DNA of 64,000 nt from Sphingomonas sp. BGYR3 (GCF_025153455.1 NZ_JANZNT010000001.1:186001-250000); one strand, 5' to 3'. Shown: positions 18,674 through 35,303, numbered from the stretch's first letter. Numbers and translations: made by a program. The notes: a model not told the origin generated them from the sequence alone.

Positions 18674-19362
18674 CCCTGGCGAAGCGAAGCCTTGCCGCCG
18701 AGCAGATGGACGATCCGGCCATGTCGCCGGAACTGTTCAAGGCGGTGCTGACCGATCTGGCCCGGATCAATCGCTGGACGATGACCGTGCGGCCGATCCT
18801 GGCATTCCTGAACCGGCATATTCCGCCCGGTCAGCCATTTTCGCTGCTGGACGTCGGCTTTGGGCACGGCGATGCCCTGCGCGTCATCGCTGCCTGGGCG
18901 GACAAGCGCGGAAGTGCGGCACGGCTGACGGGCATCGACCTTGATCCGCGCAGCGAACCGGTGGCGCGGGCAGCAACGCCAGACGGCAGCGTCATCGACT
19001 ATCGCACCGGGGATGCAGCAGCGGTGGCCGAACCGCACGATTTCTGGATCGCGTCCCAAGTGACGCACCATATGACCGATGCAGAGGCGGTCGCGTTCCT
19101 TCAGCTGTGCGAGCGGCGGGCCACCCGTGGGTGGATGATCGGCGACCTGCATCGCCATGCCGTCGCCTATCGTGGATATCCCCTGCTGGCGCGGTTGCTG
19201 CGCGTCCATCCCGTGGTGCGGCAGGACGGGACGCTTTCCATTGCCCGGTCATTCCGGCCGGAAGAGTGGCGCGTCCTGCTGAACGATGCGGGGATCCCTT
19301 CAGAAGATACGAAGATCCGATGGTATCTTCCGTTCCGGCTATGCGTCGAACGGGCGCGCTGA
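18670..19362 (+). CDS. Class I SAM-dependent methyltransferase of the polyketide cluster
   Basis: This 230-aa protein has a Rossmann methyltransferase core: motif I is LLDVGFGHGDALR (about residues 59-71), then TGIDLDPRSE (SAM ribose-binding acidic residue) and the HDFWIASQVTHHM region. No signal or membrane segment is seen. It overlaps the PKS stop by 4 nt and the FAD oxidoreductase start by about 43 nt, so the three are one translational unit. By analogy with other type III PKS operons it probably methylates the phenolic product. The substrate is inferred from context only. Confidence 0.85.
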   Translation: MTLAKRSLAAEQMDDPAMSPELFKAVLTDLARINRWTMTVRPILAFLNRHIPPGQPFSLLDVGFGHGDALRVIAAWADKRGSAARLTGIDLDPRSEPVARAATPDGSVIDYRTGDAAAVAEPHDFWIASQVTHHMTDAEAVAFLQLCERRATRGWMIGDLHRHAVAYRGYPLLARLLRVHPVVRQDGTLSIARSFRPEEWRVLLNDAGIPSEDTKIRWYLPFRLCVERAR

Positions 19363-20438
19363 TCCTGGGGGGCGGGCCGGCCGGATGCGCGGCCGCGATC
19401 CGGCTGGCGACGGCCGATCATGCCGTCACGGTCGTCGAGCGGCGCCGGACGATGGACGATGGTGTGTGCGGCGGCTTTCTAGGGCCGGACGGCATGGCCG
19501 CGCTCGCGGAACTGGGCATCAGACCGGCGGATATCGATGCGCGTCCGATCCGGGCGGTGCGCGTGTCGGATGGCCGCCACAACAGGTCGATTGCGCTGCC
19601 CTTTACCGCGCACGGGATTTCGCGGGCCGTGATGGACACCCTGCTGATGGATCGTGCCCGTCTGGCCGGGGCTGAGGTCCGGGCGGGCGTTGTCCGATCG
19701 CTGGATGCGTCGGGCGCACGGCTGGCCAGCGGTGAGCAACTGGCCGCCGATGCGATCATGCTGGCCACCGGCAAGCATGGCCTGCGCGGATCGCCCCGAC
19801 GGGCGGATGCAGCCGGCAGGGGGGCGGTGGGGCTTCGCTGGACAATCCGGCCGGACCGCACCCTTCTGGCCGCGCTGGATGGCATGGTTGACCTGATCCC
19901 GTTTCGGCATGGCTATGCCGGGGTTCTGCTGCGCGGTGACGGCACGGCGAATGTCTGTCTGTCCGTGGCCCAGGACCGGCTGCGCGATGCCGGCGGCACG
20001 GACGCGCTGCTGAGCGAACTGGCATCGGAACAGCCCGGCTTTGCGGCACTGCTTGACCGGGAACGGCTGGGGCCGGTGAACAGCGTGGCGGACGTGCCCT
20101 ATGGCTGGCGCGCCCGCCGCCCGGCGCATGGGGCCTATCGCCTGGGCGATCAGGCCGCGGTGATCGCATCCATTGTGGGCGACGGCATGGCGATTGCCCT
20201 CAATAGCGGGGTGATGGCCGCCAATGCGCTGATTGGGGGCGGGGATAGCGCGACATTCCAGTCCGGCTTTGCCCGAACGGCGCAGCGTCCGCTGGCCATT
20301 GCCCAGGCCCTGCGCTGGGGGACGGAGCGGCCCATTGCCCGGCGCGCCCTGTTCGCGCTGGCCGGGATTGCGCCCGGATGGGTCGCGCGTGCGGCCGCAG
20401 CAACGCGGATCGTTGCCACGCCGGGTTCGAACGACTAG
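19320..20438 (+). CDS. FAD-dependent oxidoreductase (geranylgeranyl-reductase/hydroxylase-like)
   Basis: This protein of about 372 aa has an N-terminal FAD-binding fold: ALILGGGPAGCAAAIRLA, then TVVERRR with the ribose-binding Glu, and a later YRLGDQAAVIASIVGDGMAIAL motif that contacts FAD pyrophosphate. This layout fits the flavin monooxygenase / geranylgeranyl reductase superfamily. A second ATG at 19341 gives MRRTGALILGG and is equally possible; no strong ribosome site decides. It overlaps the methyltransferase gene. It may hydroxylate or oxidise the polyketide (for example resorcinol to quinone). Seeing both a methyltransferase and a FAD enzyme recalls the Streptomyces srsABC phenolic-lipid operon. 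Confidence 0.83.
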   Translation: MVSSVPAMRRTGALILGGGPAGCAAAIRLATADHAVTVVERRRTMDDGVCGGFLGPDGMAALAELGIRPADIDARPIRAVRVSDGRHNRSIALPFTAHGISRAVMDTLLMDRARLAGAEVRAGVVRSLDASGARLASGEQLAADAIMLATGKHGLRGSPRRADAAGRGAVGLRWTIRPDRTLLAALDGMVDLIPFRHGYAGVLLRGDGTANVCLSVAQDRLRDAGGTDALLSELASEQPGFAALLDRERLGPVNSVADVPYGWRARRPAHGAYRLGDQAAVIASIVGDGMAIALNSGVMAANALIGGGDSATFQSGFARTAQRPLAIAQALRWGTERPIARRALFALAGIAPGWVARAAAATRIVATPGSND

Positions 20439-20457
20439 GCTGCGCATCGTGGCAAGC

Positions 20458-21018
20458 ATGAGCGACCCTGACGATGCGCGGAGCGCCCTTGCCATGGCAT
20501 TGTCGCGCGTGGGGGCGGGAGACCGCGCGGCGCTGCGCGAAGTCTATGACCGGACCGTTTCGAAACTATTCGGCATCTGCCTGCGTATCTGCGGAGAGCG
20601 GGAAGCGGCCGAGGATGTTGTGCAGGACGTTTTTGTAAAGGTGTGGCACTCGGCCGGGCGGTTCGATCCGTCGCGGGCAAGCCCGATTACCTGGCTGGCG
20701 ACCATTGCCCGCAATACGGCGATCGATCGGGTCCGCTCGACACGCACGCGCGTCCTGTTGCCCGAAACAGCCGCAGCGAACATTGCCGATGCTGCACCGC
20801 TTGCCCCCGACCGGATTGTCGAGGCGCAGATGTCGAGCCGCATTCATGCGTGTCTGGACGAACTGGACGAACGATCGCGCGACCTGATCCGCACGGCCTA
20901 TTTCGATGGCGTCACCTATGCCGCGCTGGCCGAACGGACCGATACCCCGCTGGGCACCGTCAAAAGCCTGGTCCGACGCGGGCTGATGCGGCTGAGGGGC
21001 TGTGTCGGCGATGACTGA
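20458..21018 (+). CDS. ECF-family RNA polymerase sigma factor
   Basis: This 186-aa sigma-70 family protein has only regions 2 and 4. Region 2 holds EAAEDVVQDVFVKVWH and ITWLATIARNTAIDRVR; region 4 holds LDELDERSRDLIRTAY and TPLGTVKSLVRRGLMRLR, the -35 binding helix. It starts 20 bp after the FAD gene, so it may be read through from the polyketide operon. A GTG at 20449 is an alternative start. The next gene overlaps its stop and encodes its likely anti-sigma factor. The pairing with a RskA-type anti-sigma factor and a fasciclin protein is a recurring arrangement. Confidence 0.92.
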   Translation: MSDPDDARSALAMALSRVGAGDRAALREVYDRTVSKLFGICLRICGEREAAEDVVQDVFVKVWHSAGRFDPSRASPITWLATIARNTAIDRVRSTRTRVLLPETAAANIADAAPLAPDRIVEAQMSSRIHACLDELDERSRDLIRTAYFDGVTYAALAERTDTPLGTVKSLVRRGLMRLRGCVGDD

Positions 21019-21730
21019 GGAACTGGACCTGCTGGCCGGGGAACTGGCGCTGGGTGTCCTGGACGGGGCAGAGCGGGCCGAGGCGTTGCGTCTGCGCCTG
21101 TCCGACCCGGAATTCGCGGCGGCCGTGGAACGCTGGGAATCCGTGCTTGCGCCGCTGAGCGAAGCGGCGAGTGCCGCCGATCCCGCCGATCTTTGGCAAC
21201 GGGTGGAACCGCGGCTGACCGACCGGGGCGCATCGGCAACGGTCAGCGACCTGTCGCTGCGGCGGTCCGTTGCGCGCTGGCGGGCGGGTACGGTTGCAGC
21301 AGCCAGCGTCGCTGCCGCCCTTGCCCTTGTCATGGTCACGCGGCCCGCGCCCGCACCGGTCGGGCCGCCTCAGGTTGCGACCCAAACCGCTCGCGCCATT
21401 GCCGTGGCCCAGTTGAGCGGCGAGGAGGAGGGACCGGTACTGACCGTCCGCTACGAACCGGGCGACGGTGCGCTGGCCATCCGTGCCGAAAATGTTCAGG
21501 CGGGCGCGGCGCTTGCGCCCGAACTCTGGGTCATCCCGGATGGCGCCGCGCCGCAGTCGCTGGGCCAGATTGCGGCCGATGGGACGTCGCGGATTGTCGT
21601 GCCCATCGACCTGCGCCGCCTGATGCAGGATGGGGCCGTGCTGGCCATCACCATCGAAAAGCAATCGGCGACCCCGCATCCGGCACCCAGCAGCAGCCCC
21701 GTTGCGGTTGGCCGGATGGCGACGATCTGA
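21011..21730 (+). CDS. RskA-type membrane anti-sigma factor
   Basis: This 239-aa protein has a cytoplasmic N-terminal domain (MTEELDLLAGELALGVL, the sigma-binding helix region), one transmembrane segment at about residues 94-114 (AGTVAAASVAAALALVMV) and an extracytoplasmic C-terminal domain of the anti-sigma-K factor type. It has no Cys or HxxxCxxC zinc site, so it is not a redox-sensing zinc anti-sigma factor. Release is more likely by regulated proteolysis. The ATG at 21011 overlaps the sigma stop; a GTG at 21002 is possible. Confidence 0.88.
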   Translation: MTEELDLLAGELALGVLDGAERAEALRLRLSDPEFAAAVERWESVLAPLSEAASAADPADLWQRVEPRLTDRGASATVSDLSLRRSVARWRAGTVAAASVAAALALVMVTRPAPAPVGPPQVATQTARAIAVAQLSGEEEGPVLTVRYEPGDGALAIRAENVQAGAALAPELWVIPDGAAPQSLGQIAADGTSRIVVPIDLRRLMQDGAVLAITIEKQSATPHPAPSSSPVAVGRMATI

Positions 21731-21842
21731 TTTTCCGGCCTGACCCCCGAAAAAATTCTGCATCCGTTTCGACGGTCGTTTCGTAGCTGGTCCGCACCCA
21801 AATTCCCCCATCTTATCGGGTGCGTTTCAGGAAGGATGACCA

Positions 21843-22412
21843 ATGCCGAATGCACGTATGCGTTTGATGCTTCCCGTTGCCGCCACGCTGATGGCGGTTG
21901 CCGGAACGGCTGCCGTGGCCAACCATCACCAGTCGAACCCGACCGTCGGCGGCGCCGCCATGTACGCCACCAAGACGATTGCGGAAAATGCCTCGGCCGC
22001 GCCGAACCTGACCACCCTGGTCGCCGCCGTGAAGGCCGCCGGTCTGGTCGAAACGCTGGCCAGCCCTGGCCCGTTCACCGTGTTCGCGCCGACCAACGAC
22101 GCCTTTGCCAAGCTGCCCGCCGGCACCGTCGAAACGCTGGTGAAGCCGGAGAACAAGGGCACGCTGACCACTGTCCTGACCTATCATGTGGTGCCGGGCA
22201 CCTATACCGCTGACAAGATCGTTGCGGCGATCAAGGCTGGCGGTGGCAAGGCCGAGCTGACCACCGTTCAGGGTGGCAAGCTGACCGCGTCGCTCAAGGG
22301 CAAGTCGGTCATCCTGACCGATGCCAAGGGTGGAACGTCGACCGTGACGACAGCCGACGTGCTTCAGTCGAACGGCGTTGTGCACGTCATCGACACGGTC
22401 GTGATGCCGTAA
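21843..22412 (+). CDS. Exported fasciclin (FAS1) domain protein
   Basis: This 189-aa protein has a Sec signal peptide (MRLMLPVAATLMAVAGTAAVA) and a single FAS1 domain. The H1 box is PFTVFAPTNDAFAKLP (about residues 79-94), then LTYHVVPGTY, and the H2 box VVHVIDTVVMP ends the protein. FAS1 proteins act in adhesion or cell-surface interaction. A strong ribosome site (GGAAGG) precedes the ATG. The 112-nt gap from the anti-sigma gene could hold its own promoter, plausibly read by the adjacent ECF factor. I saw no confidently matching ECF motif. Confidence 0.93.
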   Translation: MPNARMRLMLPVAATLMAVAGTAAVANHHQSNPTVGGAAMYATKTIAENASAAPNLTTLVAAVKAAGLVETLASPGPFTVFAPTNDAFAKLPAGTVETLVKPENKGTLTTVLTYHVVPGTYTADKIVAAIKAGGGKAELTTVQGGKLTASLKGKSVILTDAKGGTSTVTTADVLQSNGVVHVIDTVVMP

Positions 22413-22422
22413 TCCGTTCAGG

Positions 22423-22456
22423 CCGGGCGTCGTCCATCCCATTGCCTGACGCCCGG
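22423..22456. terminator. First of two tandem hairpins after the fasciclin gene
   Basis: CCGGGCGTC (22423-22431) pairs with GACGCCCGG (22448-22456), loop 16 nt. It starts 10 nt after the fasciclin stop. There is no T-tract. Confidence 0.5.
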
Positions 22457-22460
22457 TCGG

Positions 22461-22503
22461 CACGCCTGCCGGCTTTACCCCCCCCTCCTGGCCGGCAGGC
22501 GTG
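22461..22503. terminator. Second tandem hairpin, 12-bp perfect stem
   Basis: CACGCCTGCCGG (22461-22472) pairs perfectly with CCGGCAGGCGTG (22492-22503); the loop is pyrimidine-rich with a C8 run. It lies between convergent genes and probably blocks read-through from both sides. Confidence 0.6.
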
Positions 22504-22516
22504 TTCGGAAGCGGAC

Positions 22517-23275
22517 TCAGAATCGCCGCTGGCCTGCGCTCCAGTTGCCGATGTCGCACTGGCCTTCAAAATTGGTGATCGCCTGAATCGTGATGCGGCC
22601 GCTGCGCCGATCAACCGTCAGGCGGGGTTTATTCATGCCGTTCAGCCGATAGCTGGCGCTGATCCGGTCGCCGCTGACCACCAGATTATCGAGATCCCAC
22701 CAGCCATTGGCACCGCCCGAATGGATCGGCGGGACCAGATTGGGACCAAGATGGATGCGGCCGTGATCGCCATATAGTTCGATCTGGACGTCGGATCCGA
22801 ACCCTTGCGTCGTCCCGACGACATCGTTGCTCCATTCCCATTTGTGCTTGCTGCTGTTCCACGAATAGCGTGGCTGGGTGGTGACACTGGGTTTAGTTCC
22901 CGCACCATAACACACCAGGACCAGGGATCCGGCATCCGATCTAGGTTCAGGATAGGTCGGCCGCGCCGCCTGGCTTTGCGCTGGTGAAGCATCACAGTTG
23001 CCCGGCGGAATACGCTGGATCGACGCATAGCGCCCATCGACCGTCGAGACAGACACGCATTCCTGCTTGCGATCGTTCCACCAGAAGGTGAAGCGCTGAT
23101 CCCGCACAGTGTTGCCGCCAGTGACGCGGTATCCACGTGCCTCCATCTGCGTTTCGCCACCAGCAGCGCGTGCGCCGATAAGGTCGCTGAGTTCGGAAAC
23201 TTGCTTGGCCAGCACGACACCGCCGCACACCGAGCCCATCAGCGCGGCCAGTAACAGTTTATGGGCCGAATACAT
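22517..23275 (-). CDS. Exported protein of unknown function
   Basis: This 252-aa protein begins MYSAHKLLLAALMGSVCGGVVLA, a signal peptide. An upstream ATG at 23332 adds unconserved residues. The first half contains RGYRVTGGNTVRDQRFTFWWNDRKQECVSVSTVDGRYASI, a segment like the small exported modules in which a Cys-containing strand pair binds ligand or inhibits lysozyme. After a Pro-rich linker the second half (about 125-252) is a beta-rich domain with Gly/Asp turns, ending in CDIGNWSAGQRRF. No enzyme motif is recognised. It stands alone, divergent from the membrane protein gene. Confidence 0.72.
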   Translation of the reverse strand: MYSAHKLLLAALMGSVCGGVVLAKQVSELSDLIGARAAGGETQMEARGYRVTGGNTVRDQRFTFWWNDRKQECVSVSTVDGRYASIQRIPPGNCDASPAQSQAARPTYPEPRSDAGSLVLVCYGAGTKPSVTTQPRYSWNSSKHKWEWSNDVVGTTQGFGSDVQIELYGDHGRIHLGPNLVPPIHSGGANGWWDLDNLVVSGDRISASYRLNGMNKPRLTVDRRSGRITIQAITNFEGQCDIGNWSAGQRRF

Positions 23276-23411
23276 GATGATTGTCCCGCGAATTATTGGC
23301 TGTGTGGGCAAGGCTATCATGAAATGCACCATGCGCGAATGATGGATGGCATATTATCCGTTTTTTCTGGAATAGATTGAGCTTTGGGTCAGAACCTGCT
23401 GTTCTTGGTCT

Positions 23412-24089
23412 ATGGTCTTTCTTCAATTCCTGAAGTCGCTCGACGACCTGCTTTATGAATTGATGAGCTGGCTTGTGTTTTACCCGGTCACGCTGTGGCG
23501 GGCGCTGACCCGTCCGTTGGGCACGATGGCCTATGCCGACCGGGAACTGGGCGAGACCGTCGAGCGGCAGTATAATGACGCGCTCAGTCCGCCGCAGTTC
23601 CTGCTGGTCACGCTGCTGATTTCCCATTCGATCGAACTGATGGTCGTGGGGCAGAGCGAGATCGTGACGCGCACGACGGGCCTTGCCGGACTGGTCAGCG
23701 ACAACACGACGCTGTTGCTGCTGCGCCTGCTGCTGTTCAGCCTGTGTCCCCTGATCCTCGCGGTCCATGCCATCAATCGGCAGCATATCCGGCTGACGCG
23801 CGACACGTTGCGCGTTCCCTTTTATGCCCAATGCTATCCGGCCGGCCTGCTGGCGCTTGGCCTTGGCGTCGGTACCCTTTTGCCGGAAGCACCGGGCCGG
23901 CCATGGCTGGCCGCGCTGGGTTATGCTCTGGTCTGCGCGACCTTGCTGTGGTTCGCGGTGGTGCAGTGGCGCTGGTATCGCCAGCGATTGAAGATCGGCC
24001 CTGTTCGGGGGGCGCTGGTCACCATGGTGGGACTGCTTGGCTGCCTGATCGCGTTCACCGTCGTCGCCGTTCTGCTCCTTGGCATCTGA
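23412..24089 (+). CDS. Integral membrane protein, permease-like, unknown function
   Basis: This 225-aa protein has five probable transmembrane helices (near residues 72-90, 103-120, 143-163, 168-188 and 202-224) after a 60-residue N-terminal part with an amphipathic start (MVFLQFLKSLDDLLYELMSWLVFYPVTLWRAL). It has no transporter signature that I can name; the layout resembles Yip1-type or permease proteins of unknown role. It is convergent with rpoC and ends just before the rpoC terminator. Confidence 0.75.
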   Translation: MVFLQFLKSLDDLLYELMSWLVFYPVTLWRALTRPLGTMAYADRELGETVERQYNDALSPPQFLLVTLLISHSIELMVVGQSEIVTRTTGLAGLVSDNTTLLLLRLLLFSLCPLILAVHAINRQHIRLTRDTLRVPFYAQCYPAGLLALGLGVGTLLPEAPGRPWLAALGYALVCATLLWFAVVQWRWYRQRLKIGPVRGALVTMVGLLGCLIAFTVVAVLLLGI

Positions 24090-24091
24090 AG

Positions 24092-24126
24092 CACAAAAAA
24101 ACCGCCGCCCGGATCGCTCCGGACGG
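24092..24126 (-). terminator. Intrinsic terminator of rpoBC
   Basis: On the minus strand a 12-bp stem (one mismatch) with a 4-nt loop (24099-24110 with 24115-24126) is followed by seven T (plus-strand A run 24092-24098). It ends the rpoBC transcript and lies against the convergent membrane-protein gene. Confidence 0.88.
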
Positions 24127-24152
24127 CGGCATTTCTTGATCCGTTATCGGGA

Positions 24153-28433
<4,281 letters not shown>

Positions 28434-28516
28434 TTTTTCAGTCCCTCAGGAGGGTCAAATTCTTGGGTCGGCAGGGGAGGAAGGGGACCACGACCGATGT
28501 GCCGTGGTCCCTTCGA

Positions 28517-32668
<4,152 letters not shown>

Positions 32669-32750
32669 AGCTGAGGATTGCCCTTGTTCTATCAAAAGGT
32701 AGTTCAATCAGAATTCGTACCCGGTGACCCACCGGATCGGGCACGCAAAA

Positions 32751-32809
32751 GACGCCAAAAAAGCCGCGCGTCCATCGCCCCGTGGCGAGGATGGCGGCTT
32801 TGCGGCGTC
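32751..32809 (-). promoter_or_regulatory. Terminator-like hairpin in the rpoB leader (candidate attenuator)
   Basis: On the minus strand, between the rpoB promoter and ATG, a stem AAGCCGC/GCGGCTT (32761-32767 with 32794-32800) with inner pairing is followed directly by a run of six T (plus A 32757-32762). GACGCC/GGCGTC (32751-32756 with 32804-32809) could extend or compete with the stem. No upstream gene on this strand needs terminating here. Confidence 0.55.
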
Positions 32810-32879
32810 ATGAGCCCGGCTGATCCATTCATTGGCACGCTGCGCGACGGCGAACCTTTCCCGATCGGACGGTGTTGGC

Positions 32880-32908
32880 GATATAGGCGCAGCGCCGGGT
32901 CATGTCAA
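32880..32908 (-). promoter_or_regulatory. rpoBC promoter
   Basis: On the minus strand a consensus -35 TTGACA (32903-32908) and -10 TATATC (32880-32885) are exactly 17 nt apart, about 210 nt before the rpoB ATG. The rest of 32669-33077 holds the leader, the attenuator-like hairpin and the upstream region of the Pro-rich gene; no other gene is seen. Confidence 0.8.
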
Positions 32909-33077
32909 ACGGCATGGCGGATACCCGGCGAGCGGCGGCGGATACATGAACGCGGGATAAATGCCTGATGAACCTCAGATAAACGGCATCGCCCCGTCGT
33001 CCTGCTCTGTCATCCCGTCGCTGATTCCGGGTTCGCAATGAAACCGGATGGGCGGGTCGGGGCGTTGGCGTCCTGCT

Positions 33078-34238
33078 ATGAAGAAAAATCGCCTCATCGC
33101 TCGCACGGCCACCCTGGCGCTGATTGCCACGCTGGCTGCCCCCGCAATTGCTCAGGACATCGCACCCGCGCCCGCTCCGGTCCAGCCGGTTCAGGCCCCG
33201 TCCGCACCGACGACGTCCGCACCGACGACGACCGCGCCGGTCATCATTCGTCAGGCCGCGCCCGCGCCGACCCAGACGACGGCCGCCCCGTCCATTCCCG
33301 CCGCGACCCCCCAATCCGGCCCGAGCGCAGCCCAGTCCGCGCCGAGCGCCACTGTCGCGCCGGAAGCACTGGCTCAGGTCGAACAGGAACAGGCAGCAGC
33401 GCGTGAGGCCGCACAGCGCAATCGGGAGGCTCAGGCCCGCCGGTCTGCCGCCAACACCGCAGCGAGCGACGAACCTGCACGGGCAGAAGCGGCTCCGGCA
33501 GCCGAGGTTGCGCCGCCTCCCACGTTGAATGAGGCCCCGGCGGTCGATCCCGCGGTCCAGTCGCCCCCGCCCGTCGCGGCAACGCCCGCGCCGGAAGCTG
33601 CACCGCCCGCCGATAGCGGCTTCGACGCGCCGGCAACGGCAGAGAGTTCGACCGACTGGACGCCGTGGATCGTTGGCGTGGCCGGCATCGGTGCCGCCTT
33701 TGCGCTGCTTGCATGGGCCGCGACCCGGCGCCGCCGCGCTGCCCCGGATCCGGTCGTGGCCAATCGAGAGGTCAATCGCCCGATTGAGCCGAAGCCTCGC
33801 CCGATCGAGCCCCGCCCGATGACGGTCGCCACGCCGCAGGCTGCGACGGTCGAGCCGGTTCAGCACGCGCCAGCGATGGCGGCGACCGCCACACCGCTGG
33901 TCGCGCACGGCGTTTCGCCTGCGACGCATCACGAGCATTCGGCGGTGCTGAAGCCGGGTCATGAGGGCATGGGCCGTCACGAACGGGCTGCGCTTGCCGG
34001 TCCGACGGCGGACAATCCGTTCCTGACTCGCCGGGCCCGGCTGAAGCGCGCGCGCTTCTATGACGAGCGTGAGCGGATGGGCCTGGTGGATGCGGCGGCG
34101 GCTGCGCCGGCCCGGACCCCGGCCGCCCCTGCGGCTCAGCCGGTCGGTGCCGCGCCGCGACAGGAGGTCGAACGGCCGCGGGTGATCAAGCAGGTCGGAT
34201 GGCCCGGCAGCTTCAAGCCCGCCTTTGGCCAGAGCTGA
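33078..34238 (+). CDS. Exported Pro/Ala-rich protein with one membrane anchor
   Basis: This 386-aa protein has a signal peptide (MKKNRLIARTATLALIATLAAPAIAQ). A low-complexity Pro/Ala/Thr region with a Gln/Ala/Glu-rich helix (EALAQVEQEQAAAREAAQRNREAQARR) follows, then one transmembrane helix near residues 198-217 (WIVGVAGIGAAFALLAWAA). A basic Pro-rich segment and a short C-terminal domain (NPFLTRRARLKRARFYDERERMGL) end it. The last part is the most conserved-looking. No enzyme motif is seen; a periplasm-spanning or envelope scaffold role is possible. It is inserted, on the opposite strand, between rplL and rpoB. Confidence 0.75.
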   Translation: MKKNRLIARTATLALIATLAAPAIAQDIAPAPAPVQPVQAPSAPTTSAPTTTAPVIIRQAAPAPTQTTAAPSIPAATPQSGPSAAQSAPSATVAPEALAQVEQEQAAAREAAQRNREAQARRSAANTAASDEPARAEAAPAAEVAPPPTLNEAPAVDPAVQSPPPVAATPAPEAAPPADSGFDAPATAESSTDWTPWIVGVAGIGAAFALLAWAATRRRRAAPDPVVANREVNRPIEPKPRPIEPRPMTVATPQAATVEPVQHAPAMAATATPLVAHGVSPATHHEHSAVLKPGHEGMGRHERAALAGPTADNPFLTRRARLKRARFYDERERMGLVDAAAAAPARTPAAPAAQPVGAAPRQEVERPRVIKQVGWPGSFKPAFGQS

Positions 34239-34257
34239 TCCGGCCGGCCGGTAAATG

Positions 34258-34299
34258 AAAAAAAAGGCGGCGTTCCCGATGGGGAGCGCCGCCCTTTTT
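34258..34299. terminator. Bidirectional intrinsic terminator
   Basis: GGCGGCG (34266-34272) pairs with CGCCGCC (34287-34293) and is flanked by an A-tract (34258-34265) and a T-tract (34295-34299). It therefore serves both the Pro-rich gene (plus) and rplL (minus), and isolates rplJL from rpoBC. Confidence 0.88.
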
Positions 34300-34347
34300 C
34301 TTGCAGAAGCAAGGGTCGGGAACCGGGCGAACCGGTTCCCGCGCCGA

Positions 34348-34728
34348 TTACTTGACCTCGACGGTCGCGCCAGCTTCTTCGAGCTGCTTCTTGATCTTCT
34401 CGGCTTCGTCCTTGTTGACGCCTTCCTTGACCGGCTTCGGAGCGCCTTCGACCAGCGCCTTGGCTTCGGTCAGGCCCAGGCCGGTGATGGCGCGGACTTC
34501 CTTGATGACGTTGATCTTCTTGCCACCGTCGCCGGTCAGGATCACGTCGAACTCGGTCTTTTCTTCAACCGCAGCAGCGGCAGCGCCACCGCCGGCGGGG
34601 CCAGCAGCAACGGCAACGGCAGCGGCGGCCGAAACGCCCCACTTTTCTTCGAGCAGCTTCGACAGCTCAGCCGCTTCCAGGACGGTCAGTTCGGACAGCT
34701 GGTCAACCAGCGCGTTCAGGTCAGCCAT
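34348..34728 (-). CDS. rplL: 50S ribosomal protein L7/L12
   Basis: This 126-aa stalk protein has the N-terminal dimerisation helices ([31 protein letters not shown]), an Ala/Gly-rich hinge (residues 34-53) and a C-terminal factor-binding domain ([39 protein letters not shown]). It recruits translational GTPases to the ribosome. The ATG at 34728 was taken, not the one at 34740. It follows rplJ after 59 nt and is closed by a strong terminator. Confidence 0.99.
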   Translation of the reverse strand: MADLNALVDQLSELTVLEAAELSKLLEEKWGVSAAAAVAVAAGPAGGGAAAAAVEEKTEFDVILTGDGGKKINVIKEVRAITGLGLTEAKALVEGAPKPVKEGVNKDEAEKIKKQLEEAGATVEVK

Positions 34729-34787
34729 GATAAACTCCAATCAATCGGGTTAAAGTCGGTATATTCCGGTATCGAAGGCCGCGTGGA

Positions 34788-35303
34788 TTACGCGGCTTCC
34801 TTCTCGCTATAGGCCTTGAAGACACGGGCGAGCTGCCCGGCCGGCGCCTGGGTGATGCTTGCGAGCTTCTGTGCCGGGGCCTGGATCAGGCCGATCAGCT
34901 TGGCGCGCAGTTCATCCAGCGACGGCATCGAGGCAAGCGCCTTGATGCCTTCCGCGTCGAGCACCGTGCTGCCCATCGCGCCGCCGACGATTTCGAGCTT
35001 GTCGTTCGTCTTGGCGAAATCCACGGCCACCTTGGCGGCGGCAACGGGATCGGTCGATGTGGCCAGCGCGGTCGGGCCGGTGAGCAGGTCGGCAATGCCG
35101 GCATACTCGGTGCCCTCGAGCGCGATCTTGGCGAGACGGTTCTTCGAGACCTTGTAGCTCGCGCCGGCGTCACGCATCTTGTTGCGGAGGTTCGTCGACT
35201 GCGCGACGGTCATGCCCAGATTGCGGGTGACCACCACGACGCCGACCTCCGAAAAGGTGCGGTTCAGCTCGGCAACGGCATCGGCCTTCTGCGAACGATC
35301 CAT
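34788..35303 (-). CDS. rplJ: 50S ribosomal protein L10
   Basis: This 171-aa protein anchors L7/L12 to 23S rRNA. N-terminal RNA-binding features are visible ([57 protein letters not shown]), and the C-terminal helix that binds L12 dimers ends [13 protein letters not shown]. The ATG at 35303 has GAGGAGA just upstream; the frame stays open to 35435 without conserved sequence. It begins a two-gene rplJL unit with its own promoter and long leader, where L10 is expected to repress translation. Confidence 0.99.
   Translation of the reverse strand: MDRSQKADAVAELNRTFSEVGVVVVTRNLGMTVAQSTNLRNKMRDAGASYKVSKNRLAKIALEGTEYAGIADLLTGPTALATSTDPVAAAKVAVDFAKTNDKLEIVGGAMGSTVLDAEGIKALASMPSLDELRAKLIGLIQAPAQKLASITQAPAGQLARVFKAYSEKEAA

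Noticed and set aside
21731-21842. ECF-type promoter before the fasciclin gene
   Set aside because: TTTCGACGGTCGTTTCG looks suggestive but has no clear match upstream of the sigma gene itself, so it is not called.
32829-33980. 383-aa minus-strand frame upstream of rpoB
   Set aside because: It crosses the rpoB promoter, is Arg/Gly-rich, and opposes a gene with a good signal peptide.
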